The notes beneath the pieces were generated by a model that was given only the letters and a program-made list of their open reading frames with translations, ran no database searches and had not been told where the DNA came from. This document shows, piece by piece, positions 24,563 to 33,100 of a DNA stretch of 64,000 bases. The stretch covers positions 558,001-622,000 of the forward strand of contig NZ_BSNG01000001.1 of NCBI RefSeq assembly GCF_030159855.1. Reading direction: 5' to 3'. Position numbers and translations under genes: made by a program. This stretch comes from Devosia yakushimensis. Its GTDB lineage: Bacteria; Pseudomonadota; Alphaproteobacteria; Rhizobiales; Devosiaceae. How positions within the stretch are numbered: position 1 is the first letter of the stretch; every line of letters begins with the position of its first letter.

Positions 24563-25543
24563 TCACTTGGTCACGTCGTCCCCCATGCTTAGTGCCCCGC
24601 TGATCATTCTCGACAATAGGAGGGCGCGCGCGTCGCCGCCCTTCTCGTCGCGGACAACACTGCTCAACTCCGCCATTGGGAAGCGACGCAGCGTTGGTAC
24701 TAACTTATCAGAATCGAAGTCTTCTGGAGGATCGACAAAAATGCGCACAAGCGCTCCAAAGATTGAAGCGCCATGTGTAAGCGGCTGCTCCTTGTACGCT
24801 TCTGCCATGGAGGTCAGGGCGGCCGACACAATTGCATCACCGTGCCTGCGACGCGCAGTGGCGATCGAAGAGGTAAACGTAACTTCACCTAGCTTCCGTG
24901 TGGTAGCTGAGGTGCTTCGGGAAACGGCTAACCCTGCCTCCGACACAAGCCGCTGGATGTCCAGGGCATCCTCGTCTCCAGCCGCAAGGGCAGCGTGGAA
25001 GTCGTCCATACGGTTCACTGCCTTCCGCGCCCTATTCGCAACAATAAACATGCGGGCTTCGTCCTCTGGGCTGTCGTAGGTAAAGAGGCAACATGGCAGT
25101 TGGGGCAAATCACCCCGACGTATCGCTGCCGCCCATCGATGCTGTCCATCGATAATCACCTTCAAGTCACCTTGCCGACGAGATACCACCAAAGGCGCAC
25201 AGAGCCGCCAGTCAAAATTTGCAGCAATGCTCGCAATAAGGCGGCGCGACCCATCATTGTCGATAGATCGCTGATAGGAACTGTCGACACTGAGGGAGGC
25301 GGCGAAGCCTGCCAGAAGCTCCGGCACCTCTTCCGCTTTACGACTCCATAACTTGCCACGATATTCGAGGACGACATGACCAATATGGACACGAGCGAGG
25401 CCGAGGGCAGTTGGGATTATGAAGGTTCCATTGGGAGATCTGTCTTCCGATATTCGATGTTGTATCCAATATGGTATCGTCGAACCGTCATTGACCCACG
25501 TGCGAATGCCTCCGGCCAGAGACTCCTGTTGGTATTGCGACAC
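24563..25543 (-). CDS. Orphan ParB-like (DUF6551/DGQHR-type) nuclease-domain protein
   Basis: A 326-residue protein starting at a GTG with AGGAGA six bases upstream. Residues about 84-185 form a ParB/Srx-like domain: SVDSSYQRSID, then VIIDGQHRWAAAIRRGDLPQLPC, where DGQHRWAA replaces the GERRWRA motif of ParB. The C-terminal half is helical and unassigned. Relatives occur on mobile islands and in DNA modification contexts. Codon choice is less GC-biased than the neighbours, suggesting transfer. No partner gene is adjacent. Confidence 0.7.
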   Translation of the reverse strand: MSQYQQESLAGGIRTWVNDGSTIPYWIQHRISEDRSPNGTFIIPTALGLARVHIGHVVLEYRGKLWSRKAEEVPELLAGFAASLSVDSSYQRSIDNDGSRRLIASIAANFDWRLCAPLVVSRRQGDLKVIIDGQHRWAAAIRRGDLPQLPCCLFTYDSPEDEARMFIVANRARKAVNRMDDFHAALAAGDEDALDIQRLVSEAGLAVSRSTSATTRKLGEVTFTSSIATARRRHGDAIVSAALTSMAEAYKEQPLTHGASIFGALVRIFVDPPEDFDSDKLVPTLRRFPMAELSSVVRDEKGGDARALLLSRMISGALSMGDDVTK

Positions 25544-25656
25544 GATTATTCTCCTGAAATGTCGCGGGCACCGTGCGCACGACGCTCTACGCTATGGCGG
25601 CCGTATTTCATTGGAGAGAACAAGTTAGCGAGCGCCTAGGCGCATAGCGTTGGCGT

Positions 25657-26079
25657 CTAAAGCTTCAGCAAATCCACGAAGCGCTTGAGCGTGGTGGCGA
25701 GTTTTTTGCGGTGTTTGGGTTTGAGTTCGCCCAATAGGGCCTCTTCGAGCTGGGTCCAGTGGTCGGAGAGGCCGTTGCGGATGCGGATGCCGCGGTCGGT
25801 GAGGGCTATGCCGGGGGCGAGTTCGGGGCCGACGGCCTGGGGACCGACCAGGCCGCGGTCGATGAGGCGGGCGAGGCGGGCCTCGAGATTGTCGAGCGGC
25901 AGGCCGAGTGTGGCGGCGAGGTCCGCCTGGGTGGCGCCGGAGCGGCCGAGTTCGAAGAGGATGGCATCGTCGCCCGGCTCAAGTCCGCGCTCCGCCAGGG
26001 GCAGCAGCAGGGCCCGGTGGGCCAGCTGGCCGGCTTCGATCAGCCGGTAGAGCGTTGAGCGGGACGAGGGTTTGGACAT
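25657..26079 (-). CDS. MarR family transcriptional regulator
   Basis: A 140-residue winged-helix protein starting MSKPSSRSTLYRLIEAG. The DNA-recognition part is GATQADLAATLGLPLDNLEARLARLIDRGLV (about residues 60-90). It is divergent from the creatininase-like gene; a dyad at 26135-26150 lies between them. Confidence 0.8.
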   Translation of the reverse strand: MSKPSSRSTLYRLIEAGQLAHRALLLPLAERGLEPGDDAILFELGRSGATQADLAATLGLPLDNLEARLARLIDRGLVGPQAVGPELAPGIALTDRGIRIRNGLSDHWTQLEEALLGELKPKHRKKLATTLKRFVDLLKL

Positions 26080-26134
26080 AAGCGGGAAAATAGTCCGAAC
26101 TCCTTGGGCGCGTCGATCAGCCATTCCATCCTAT

Positions 26135-26150
26135 CGTTAATCGGGTAACG
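26135..26150. promoter_or_regulatory. Candidate operator dyad between MarR and creatininase genes
   Basis: cgtta-atcggg-taacg is a perfect 5-bp inverted repeat with a 6-base spacer. It is 56 bases before the MarR start and 78 before the creatininase start. Short, so only a candidate. Confidence 0.3.
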
Positions 26151-26227
26151 ACCAAGGCCCGTTATTGTTCACTGCGCGCAGATGAGTTATGCGTTGATTG
26201 CCCCCATAAAATCGAACGGAGCGCAGC

Positions 26228-27016
26228 TTGGCCACCCATTTTGCCGAACAGCTGACCGCACCGGAATTTGCCCGCTTTGCCGGGCCACAGACTATTGCCG
26301 TGCTGCCCGTGGCGGCGATCGAGCCGCATGGGCCGCATCTGCCGCTGTCGACCGATTGCGATATCGCCCGGGGGCATTTGAGCCGGCTGGCGGCGTATGT
26401 GAGCCCTGAGCGGGATGTGCTGGTGCTGCCATTGCAGGCGATCGGACATAGTCTGGAGCATTCGGGATTTGCCGGCGTGTTTACCCATAATGCCGAGACG
26501 CTGCTGCGGGCCTGGACCGATGTGGTGGATGCGGTTGTTACGGCGGGGGTGCGCAGGCTGATCGTGGTTTCGAGCCATGGCGGCAATTCGGAAGTGGTGG
26601 GGCTCTTGGCGACGCGGCTGCGGGCGGAGCGCGACATGCTGGCGGTGAATGCCGCATGGCTGCGGTTCGGGCAGCCGGAAGGGCTGTTTGACGCGGATGA
26701 GCTGGAGCATGGCATTCATGGCGGGGATGTGGAAACCTCGCTGATGCTGCATTACCGGCCCGAGGCGGTGCGGGGTGGGCATCTCGCCGACTTCGCTTCG
26801 GCGGCAATGGAGTGGGATGCCGGGACGGCCTGGCTCAAGACGCATGGGCGGACACGGCCGGGCTGGTTGAGCCGCGATCTCAACCCGCAGGGGGCGATGG
26901 GCAATGCCCTGCTGGCGAGTGCGGAAAAGGGGGCGGCGAGCGCCGAGCATGCGCTGACCGGGTTTGCCCAATTGATTGACGAGGTCGCCGCGTTTGACCT
27001 CGGCAGGCTGGAGTAG
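26228..27016 (+). CDS. Creatininase family amidohydrolase
   Basis: A 262-residue metal-dependent amidase. Key metal motifs are AAIEPHGPHLPLSTD (Glu/His), SSHGGN near residue 117 and the Glu in HGGDVETSLML. It starts at TTG 26228 with GGAG upstream. Members act on creatinine, or on pathway-specific amides such as mycofactocin or F420 intermediates; none of those partners is here. The LysR gene follows after three bases. Confidence 0.88.
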   Translation: MATHFAEQLTAPEFARFAGPQTIAVLPVAAIEPHGPHLPLSTDCDIARGHLSRLAAYVSPERDVLVLPLQAIGHSLEHSGFAGVFTHNAETLLRAWTDVVDAVVTAGVRRLIVVSSHGGNSEVVGLLATRLRAERDMLAVNAAWLRFGQPEGLFDADELEHGIHGGDVETSLMLHYRPEAVRGGHLADFASAAMEWDAGTAWLKTHGRTRPGWLSRDLNPQGAMGNALLASAEKGAASAEHALTGFAQLIDEVAAFDLGRLE

Positions 27017-27019
27017 GAC

Positions 27020-27922
27020 ATGACACAGGATCTCGCCCGCATTCGCGCCTTCGTGCAGGTGTTCGATTCCGGCGGCTTTTCGTCGGCGGCGCGCCAGCAT
27101 GGGCGGTCCAAGGCGCTGCTCAGCAAGTATGTGACCGATCTCGAGGATTATCTGGGCGTGCGACTGATGAACCGCACCACGCGCAAGCTGAGCCTGACCG
27201 AGGCGGGGGAGGCTTATTATCGCGAGGCCAGCGCGCTGCTGCAGCAACTGGACGACCTCGACGCGACGATTACCGACCAGACGGCCGAGCCGCGCGGCCT
27301 GTTGCGGGTGTCGGCGCCGCGCAATTTCGGCGAGGACACGCTGGCGCCGGCGATTTTTGCGTATCTGGCCAAATATCCCAAGGTGACGCTCGATCTGCGG
27401 CTGGAGGATCGCTATGTCGATCTGGTCGATGAAGGGATCGATGTGGCGCTGCGGATATCGACGCTGCAGGATTCTTCGCTGATCGCGCGCAAGATTGCCG
27501 ATATGCATATCGTGATCGGGGGCGCGCCATCGCTGCTCAAGACGCTGGGAACGCCCGAGCATCCCGATGCATTGCGGACCATGCCCTGCATTGTGGATAC
27601 CAATCTGCAGGGGCAATCGAACTGGCGATTCATCGATGAAGATGGCAAGACCATCTCCATTCCGGTCAGCGGGCCGGTGCGGGTCAATTCTCCGTTAGCG
27701 GCGCGGCAGGCGGCCATTCTCGGTCTCGGCTTTGCCGCATTGCCCTCCTACCTCGCTGATCCGGCAGTGGCTAAAGGTGAGCTCGTTCCTGTGCTTACCC
27801 GCTATCTGCCGACCGGCCAGACGCTGCAGGCGGTGTATCCGCACCGGCGGCATCTGGCGGGCAAGGTGCGGGCGCTGATCGACCATCTGGTCGAGTGGTT
27901 CCAGACGCATCCGATCAGTTAG
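27020..27922 (+). CDS. LysR family transcriptional regulator
   Basis: A 300-residue LysR protein. The N-terminal helix-turn-helix is at about residues 17-45 (GGFSSAARQHGRSKALLSKYVTDLE) and the periplasmic-binding-like effector domain covers about 90-295. It is probably co-transcribed with the creatininase-like gene and may control it; the closest type is the CrgA/PA2206-like group. Effector unknown. Confidence 0.92.
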   Translation: MTQDLARIRAFVQVFDSGGFSSAARQHGRSKALLSKYVTDLEDYLGVRLMNRTTRKLSLTEAGEAYYREASALLQQLDDLDATITDQTAEPRGLLRVSAPRNFGEDTLAPAIFAYLAKYPKVTLDLRLEDRYVDLVDEGIDVALRISTLQDSSLIARKIADMHIVIGGAPSLLKTLGTPEHPDALRTMPCIVDTNLQGQSNWRFIDEDGKTISIPVSGPVRVNSPLAARQAAILGLGFAALPSYLADPAVAKGELVPVLTRYLPTGQTLQAVYPHRRHLAGKVRALIDHLVEWFQTHPIS

Positions 27923-27931
27923 GGGCGCGGT

Positions 27932-29617
27932 GTGACGGTTTGGAATTTTGCCCGCCGGGTGGCGGTGGTTTTGGCCGGGCTGCTGGCCCTGATGACGCCG
28001 GCCTGGGCGCATCCGCATATTTTCATCGACGCCAAGGTGAATGTGGTGTTCGACGACAGCGGGGCCGTCATCGGGCTCAAGCATGACTGGACGTTCGACG
28101 CGGCATTTTCGGCCTGGGTGATCCAGGGGCTCGACACCAATGGCGATGGGGTCACGAGCTCGGAGGAAATGCAGGGCCTGGCCGACGAGAACATGACCGG
28201 GCTGGCCGATTTCGAATTCTATACCTTTGCCGGCTCGCAGGACGATCTGCTGCATTTCCAGCCCGCGGGCGACCAGCGCATGGTTTACGAGGATGGGCGG
28301 GTGACGCTCAGCTATTCGCTCAAAACCGAGCGCCCGCATCCGGCCGGGCCGCGGTTCGAGCTGGGGGTTTATGACCCGGACTATTATGTGGCGATCACCT
28401 TTGCCGATCCCAGCGATGTGACGCTGGAGAATGCGCCAGGCAATTGCGCGGTGAGCCTGGATCCGCCCAAGGAAATGGATCCGGCCGTGCAGGAGCGGCT
28501 CTTTGCGCTGGGGCCCGATGTAATGGAATTGCCGCCCGACCTCGCTGCGGCGATGCGGGGCACGCAGGGCATGATTGTCATCACCTGTGGTGATGCGCCG
28601 CCGGCGGCGCCGGCCACGGCGCTCGATGCGGTCAATAATGTGGCGGTGGCAAAGCCTTCCATGCCTTTTGGCGGGCCGCCGCCGGAGCCAGGACTCAACC
28701 TGCCGCGCACCGGGTTTTTCGGCTGGCTGCAGGAGCAGCAGCGGCATTTCTATGGGGCGATGAATGCGTCGCTGGCGGCGCTGCGCACCGATTGGACGGC
28801 ATTCTGGCTCCTGGGCGGACTGAGCTTTCTTTATGGCGTGTTCCATGCCGCGGGGCCCGGGCACGGCAAGGTGGTGATCTCATCCTATATGCTGGCCAAT
28901 GAAACGCAGGTGCGGCGCGGGGTGATCCTGAGCGTCATCTCGGCGATGATCCAATCGCTGGTGGCGGTGCTGTTCGTGCTGGTGGCGGCCGGTATTCTGG
29001 GGATGACCAGCATTGCCATGGGCGATGCGGCGAACTGGATCGGCATCGTCTCCTATGGGCTGGTGGCGCTGCTGGGCCTGTGGCTGATCGCGCGCAAGAT
29101 TTTTGGCTGGGGGCATTCGCACCACCACCATCAGCAGCCCGATGACATGGCGAAGAAAGCGCATGCGCATCTGCATGAGCATGATGAGCACGAGCATCAT
29201 CATCATCATGATCACGACCATGGGCATGATCACCATGATCATGATGAGCACGGCCATGACCATCACGATCACCAGCATATCGTGACGCCGGAGGCGGCGA
29301 GCGGGACGTGGCGGGAGCAATTGGGTGTGGTGCTGGCGGTGGGGCTGCGGCCTTGCTCGGGGGCGCTGGTAGTGCTGGTCTTTGCACTGTCGCAGGGGTT
29401 GCTGGCGGCGGGGATCGTTGCCGTTTTCCTGATGGGCGCGGGGACGGCGATCACCGTGGCGGCGCTGGCGACGCTGGCGGTGACGGCCAAGGGGCTGGCG
29501 CGGAAAATTGGCGGCGTCGATAACCCGGTGACGGGGGCTGTGCTGTGGTGGGCGGAGCTGGCGGGGGCCGTGCTGGTGCTGGTGTTTGGTGTGTTGTTGC
29601 TGATTGCGAGTTTGTAG
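27932..29617 (+). CDS. DUF1007 domain fused to NicO/RcnA nickel-cobalt transporter
   Basis: A 561-residue protein starting GTG 27932. After a signal-like helix, residues about 25-215 are a DUF1007 periplasmic domain (HPHIFIDAKVNVVFD). From about 290 on it is a NicO-type transporter with six or more helices (GVFHAAGPGHGKVVISSYML, then RPCSGALVVLVFAL). A cytoplasmic loop at about residues 394-449 is extremely rich in His and Asp and must bind divalent metal ions. In many genomes the two parts are separate genes. Probably exports or imports Ni/Co/Zn. Confidence 0.88.
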   Translation: MTVWNFARRVAVVLAGLLALMTPAWAHPHIFIDAKVNVVFDDSGAVIGLKHDWTFDAAFSAWVIQGLDTNGDGVTSSEEMQGLADENMTGLADFEFYTFAGSQDDLLHFQPAGDQRMVYEDGRVTLSYSLKTERPHPAGPRFELGVYDPDYYVAITFADPSDVTLENAPGNCAVSLDPPKEMDPAVQERLFALGPDVMELPPDLAAAMRGTQGMIVITCGDAPPAAPATALDAVNNVAVAKPSMPFGGPPPEPGLNLPRTGFFGWLQEQQRHFYGAMNASLAALRTDWTAFWLLGGLSFLYGVFHAAGPGHGKVVISSYMLANETQVRRGVILSVISAMIQSLVAVLFVLVAAGILGMTSIAMGDAANWIGIVSYGLVALLGLWLIARKIFGWGHSHHHHQQPDDMAKKAHAHLHEHDEHEHHHHHDHDHGHDHHDHDEHGHDHHDHQHIVTPEAASGTWREQLGVVLAVGLRPCSGALVVLVFALSQGLLAAGIVAVFLMGAGTAITVAALATLAVTAKGLARKIGGVDNPVTGAVLWWAELAGAVLVLVFGVLLLIASL

Positions 29618-29630
29618 GGGGCTTTTCCAT

Positions 29631-29722
29631 CCACAATGTCATCCCCGCGAAAGCGGGACCTCCGCTTTGGATGCAAGATTGGCAAACAGAGGTTCCCGCT
29701 TTCGCGGGAATGACGCGGTGGG
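29631..29722. repeat. Palindromic repeat, family A, first half of a composite element
   Basis: Arms tgtcatccccgcgaaagcggga and its inverted partner flank about 45 bases including gtttggat. Followed after 28 bases by the D element at 29751-29832, the same order as at 58543-58735. Confidence 0.8.
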
Positions 29723-29750
29723 GAAATGGACATTGAAGCATGGGCGAGCG

Positions 29751-29832
29751 CAGAACCCCTCACCCTGTCAATTCTGCTGGACGCAGAATTGCCGTCCCTC
29801 TCCCTCAAGGGGAGAGGGGAGGTCGGTGGTGA
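29751..29832. repeat. Composite repeat part D with covarying hairpin
   Basis: gcagaacccctcaccct, a 9-bp hairpin (caattctgc / gcagaattg, loop tggac, 29769-29791) and ccctctccctcaagggg. The copy at 58659-58735 has the same layout but the stem there reads aaaatccgc / gcggatttt: the sequence differs, pairing is kept. Confidence 0.75.
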
Positions 29833-29855
29833 AGAAAGCGCGACCCATCGCCGCC

Positions 29856-29910
29856 TTGCGGTTATGGCGTTAGGCGTTATGGTGCGCCCAAACGTTAGAA
29901 TTCTTCCAAA
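29856..29910 (+). promoter_or_regulatory. hemH promoter with Irr-type iron control element
   Basis: gttagaa-ttc-ttccaaa at 29894-29910 matches the ICE consensus TTTAGAA-N3-TTCTAAA at 12 of 14 positions. A possible promoter is TTGCGG (29856-29861), 16 bases, TATGGT (29878-29883), which would place the element at about +4 to +20, where Irr would repress. ATG of hemH is at 29923. ICE boxes in front of heme genes are known in rhizobia. Confidence 0.65.
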
Positions 29911-29922
29911 CAGCTCCATTTC

Positions 29923-30948
29923 ATGTCCCAAGCTTTTCCCGCCGATCATCCGCCTGCGCAGACGCCGAAAATCGGCGTGGTGCTGCTCAATCTGGGCACG
30001 CCCGATGGGACGGATTATTGGAGCGTGCGCCGTTATCTCAAGGAATTCCTGAGCGATCCGCGTGTCATCGAGACGCCCAAATGGCTGTGGTGGCCGATTC
30101 TCAATCTCGCCATCCTCAGCTTCCGACCGCAGAAAAGCGGGCATGCCTATGCGCAGATATGGGACAAGGAAAAGAATGAAAGCCCGCTGCGGGTGATTAC
30201 CCGCGACCAGACCGAGGCGCTGGCGCAGCGGCTGGCGGGCGAGAGCAATGTGATGGTGGATTTTGCCATGCGCTATGGCAATCCATCGACCCGCAGCGTG
30301 CTGGACAAGCTGCAGCAGGCGGGGTGCCAGAAGATTTTGCTGGTGCCGCTTTATCCGCAATATTCGGCGACGACGACCGCGACGGCCAATGACAAGGCGT
30401 TCGATGCGTTGGCCGAGATGCGCTGGCAGCCGGCGGTGCGGACGGCGCCGGCCTATTATAGTGATGCCAAATATGTCGAGGTGCTGGGCAATTCGATCCG
30501 TGATGGCGTTGCCGCGCTGGATTTCGAGCCCGATCTGGTGCTGACCAGCTATCACGGGCTGCCGCAGAGCTATGTCGATCGCGGCGACCCCTATGAGCAT
30601 GATTGCCGCGAGACGACGCGCCTGGTGGGCGAATATCTGGGCTGGCCCGAGGGCAAATTGCTGGTGACGTTCCAATCGCGGTTCGGGCCGACCAAATGGC
30701 TGGAACCGGCCACGGCCGATACGCTGGAGAAGCTGCCGGGGCAGGGCGTCAAGAAAGTCGCGATCCTGGCGCCGGCCTTTTCGGCTGATTGCATCGAGAC
30801 ACTGGAAGAAATCGCCATGCAGGGGAAAGAGACCTTCATGCATGCGGGGGGCGAGCGGTTTGCCTATATTCCGTGTTTGAATGACACCCCGGCGGGCATG
30901 GATATGATCGAAGCCATGGTGCGGCGGGAATTGGCGGGCTGGCTGTAG
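29923..30948 (+). CDS. hemH: Ferrochelatase
   Basis: A 341-residue HemH that inserts iron into protoporphyrin IX. Signatures are KIGVVLLNLGTPDG, LYPQYSATTTATAND and the active-site block TSYHGLPQSYVDRGDPYEHDC. The C-terminal part holds FQSRFGPTKWLEP and FSADCIETLEEI. An iron control element lies upstream. Its TAG is part of the left arm of a long palindrome. Confidence 0.97.
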   Translation: MSQAFPADHPPAQTPKIGVVLLNLGTPDGTDYWSVRRYLKEFLSDPRVIETPKWLWWPILNLAILSFRPQKSGHAYAQIWDKEKNESPLRVITRDQTEALAQRLAGESNVMVDFAMRYGNPSTRSVLDKLQQAGCQKILLVPLYPQYSATTTATANDKAFDALAEMRWQPAVRTAPAYYSDAKYVEVLGNSIRDGVAALDFEPDLVLTSYHGLPQSYVDRGDPYEHDCRETTRLVGEYLGWPEGKLLVTFQSRFGPTKWLEPATADTLEKLPGQGVKKVAILAPAFSADCIETLEEIAMQGKETFMHAGGERFAYIPCLNDTPAGMDMIEAMVRRELAGWL

Positions 30949-31091
30949 GGCCAATCGACATTCAGCTGATGCTGGCCTGCAAATGGCAGTTTTCTGCGCT
31001 TCCGGTGCTCACGTACCCAAAAGTACGCTGCGCGCCGGTTCTCGAAAACCATCACTTTCGGCTCAGCCTGAGTGAATGTCGATTGGCCCTA
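30946..31091. repeat. Long palindromic element overlapping the hemH stop, family E
   Basis: tagggccaatcgacattca (30946-30964) and its exact inverse (31073-31091), 19 bp, enclose 108 bases that include further partial dyads (gtgctcacgtac / gtacgctgcgc). The left arm contains the hemH stop. It ends close to the GntR stop on the other strand, so it separates convergent genes. Confidence 0.8.
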
Positions 31092-31097
31092 GGGCGA

Positions 31098-31826
31098 TCA
31101 GCCGGGCTTGCCGCCTTCGATGATGGCTTTGACTTCGCGCTCCACCGTATCGAGCAGGTGATTGATCACCGAGACGGCCAGTTCCGGGTCGGCGGCCACG
31201 ATGGCGTCGGCGAGGTCGCGGTGGATGGGGAAGGAATCGAGCCCGAAATTGTCGGCGGCAAAGGGGGATGAGCCGCCACGCTCAAGGGCGTGGTCCAGGT
31301 TGACCAGCAATTGGCCATACATGGGATTGCCCGAGGCGTCGTAGATGGCGCCGTGGAAGGCGTGGTCGGCCTTGCGCCAGGGGCGGCCGGCATTGACTTC
31401 GATCAGCAGCAGGTCGCAGAGGCGGGAGATTTCCCGGCGCTGGGCTGGGGTGGCGTTGATCGTGGCCTTGCGGACGACGTCGTTTTCGAGCGTGCGGCGG
31501 ATTTCCATGAGGCGGAGCAGGGCTTCGCCTTCGAGGCGGACCATGGTGGGCACGAGGCCGCGCGAGGTTTGCACGCGAGCCGAGAGATAGGTGCCGTCGC
31601 CGCGGCGGCGCTTGATGATGCCCAGGCCCTCCCAGCGATTGAGGGCTTCGCGGATGGTGGAGCGGCCGACGCCGAGCGTGGTGGCGAGGGAGACTTCGGG
31701 CGGCAGGCGATCGCCGATGGTGAGGCCGGCGCGCTCGATCATTTCGGCAAGCGCATCCAGCACCGCCACGCCGCGCGTGCGGGTTTCCAGCGGTTCGAGA
31801 TAGCTCAATGCGCCTTCACGTGTCAC
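31098..31826 (-). CDS. GntR family transcriptional regulator, FadR/FCD subfamily
   Basis: A 242-residue regulator. Winged helix at about residues 20-75 (GDRLPPEVSLATTLGVGRSTIREALNRWEGLGIIKRRRG) and an all-helical FCD effector domain after it (metal His ligands in KADHAFHGAIYDASGN). I chose the GTG at 31826 because GGAGGAGA lies nine bases before it. It is the last gene of the peptide importer operon on this strand and probably its regulator. Confidence 0.85.
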   Translation of the reverse strand: MTREGALSYLEPLETRTRGVAVLDALAEMIERAGLTIGDRLPPEVSLATTLGVGRSTIREALNRWEGLGIIKRRRGDGTYLSARVQTSRGLVPTMVRLEGEALLRLMEIRRTLENDVVRKATINATPAQRREISRLCDLLLIEVNAGRPWRKADHAFHGAIYDASGNPMYGQLLVNLDHALERGGSSPFAADNFGLDSFPIHRDLADAIVAADPELAVSVINHLLDTVEREVKAIIEGGKPG

Positions 31827-31899
31827 CGTGCCGACTCTCCTCCGATGCGGCTCTATCAGCCACACACCATAGTTTGCGGCGCTTGTCAGCTTTTTGCCG

Positions 31900-33099
31900 C
31901 TATGAGGCCTGCCGTTTCGCACCGGCCGTGAGCCCGAGCAGGTCGGTCAGGGCCCCGATCAGCAGATCCATTTGCGGGCGGGAATTGTAGCCCTGCACCG
32001 ACAGGCGGGCGATGCAGGTGTCCTGCCATTTGAAGACCGGGATTTCGATATTGTATTTGTCGAGCAGCGCGTCCTTGACCGCGACGACATCGCATTCGGG
32101 AAGTGGCATGGCGACCATTTGTGGAGCGCAGAATTGGGAGGCACTGAGCGGGGCCAGGCCGGTCAATTCGCCGAGGCGGCTTGCGGTGTCCTGGGCGAGC
32201 TGTTGGCAATGGGCGGCCACGGACGTCCAGTCATTGTCGCGGCGGAAATCGAGGGCGGCGGGGACGGTAAGCCAGGGAGCGGGGTCACGGGTGCCCTGCA
32301 TTTCGATGCCGTCGATGAAGGGGGAATTGCCGAATGCGCCTTTGGCGCCGGGCTGTTTGCTGTCGATGGTCCAGCCATGGCTGATGACCAAGGGATTGAG
32401 CAGGTTCTGCACTTCGGGGCGGGCGTGGAGGAAGGCCGAGCCTTTGGGGGTCATCAGCCATTTGTGGCAATTGCCGGAATAGAAATCGGCGCCGAGTGCG
32501 TCGAGGTCGAGCTTGATATGGCCGGGGGTGTGGGCGCCGTCGATGACGCTCCAGATGCCGCGTTTGCGGGCTTCGGCGATGGAGCGCTCGATGGGGAAGA
32601 GCAGGGCGGTGGGGGAGGTGATGTGGCTGAGGAACAGCACTTTGGTGCGCTCGGTCATGCCGGCAATGATGGTGTCGGTGAATTGGGCTTCGGTAAGCAG
32701 CGGCATGGGCACCTTGACCACGACGATCTCGGCGCCGGTGCGGCGGGCGACATAGGCCCAGGTTTTTTCGAGGGCGGAATATTCGTGATCGGTGGTGAGG
32801 ATCTGATCGCCGGGTTTGAGGTCGAGCGATTGGGCGACGATGTTGAGGCCGGTGGTGGCGTTGGTGAGGCCGACGAGGTCGTCGGAAGAACAGCCGAGTT
32901 CGGCTGATAGCGCGATGCGGGGCACACGCATGGTCTCGGTGAGGTTGCGGCCGAGAAATTCCACCGGTTGGCGTTCGAGGTCGAGCTGCCAGCGCTGGTA
33001 GGTCTCAAAGACCGGGCGCGGGCAGGCGCCGAAGGAGCCGTGGTTGAGGAAGACGACATCCTCGCGGAGGAGGAATTGCCGGGCGAGATTTTCAGACAC
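31900..33099 (-). CDS. Class V PLP aminotransferase, isopenicillin-N epimerase-like
   Basis: A 399-residue fold-type I enzyme. The N-terminus FLNHGSFGACPRPV is typical of the isopenicillin-N epimerase-like group, and the Schiff-base Lys is in SGNCHKWLMTPKGSAFL. It starts one base after the end of the permease gene, so it belongs to the importer operon and probably acts on what is taken up, such as an amino acid or peptide epimerised or desulfurised on entry. Substrate is not predictable. Confidence 0.85.
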   Translation of the reverse strand: MSENLARQFLLREDVVFLNHGSFGACPRPVFETYQRWQLDLERQPVEFLGRNLTETMRVPRIALSAELGCSSDDLVGLTNATTGLNIVAQSLDLKPGDQILTTDHEYSALEKTWAYVARRTGAEIVVVKVPMPLLTEAQFTDTIIAGMTERTKVLFLSHITSPTALLFPIERSIAEARKRGIWSVIDGAHTPGHIKLDLDALGADFYSGNCHKWLMTPKGSAFLHARPEVQNLLNPLVISHGWTIDSKQPGAKGAFGNSPFIDGIEMQGTRDPAPWLTVPAALDFRRDNDWTSVAAHCQQLAQDTASRLGELTGLAPLSASQFCAPQMVAMPLPECDVVAVKDALLDKYNIEIPVFKWQDTCIARLSVQGYNSRPQMDLLIGALTDLLGLTAGAKRQAS

Positions 33100-33100
33100 T

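Noticed and set aside
25376..25639. 87-residue plus frame opposite the start of the ParB-like gene
   Set aside because: Antisense, no ribosome site, unusual composition.
28880..29320. Met/His-rich antisense frame in the NicO gene
   Set aside because: Its composition only mirrors the His-codon repeats of the plus-strand metal-binding loop.
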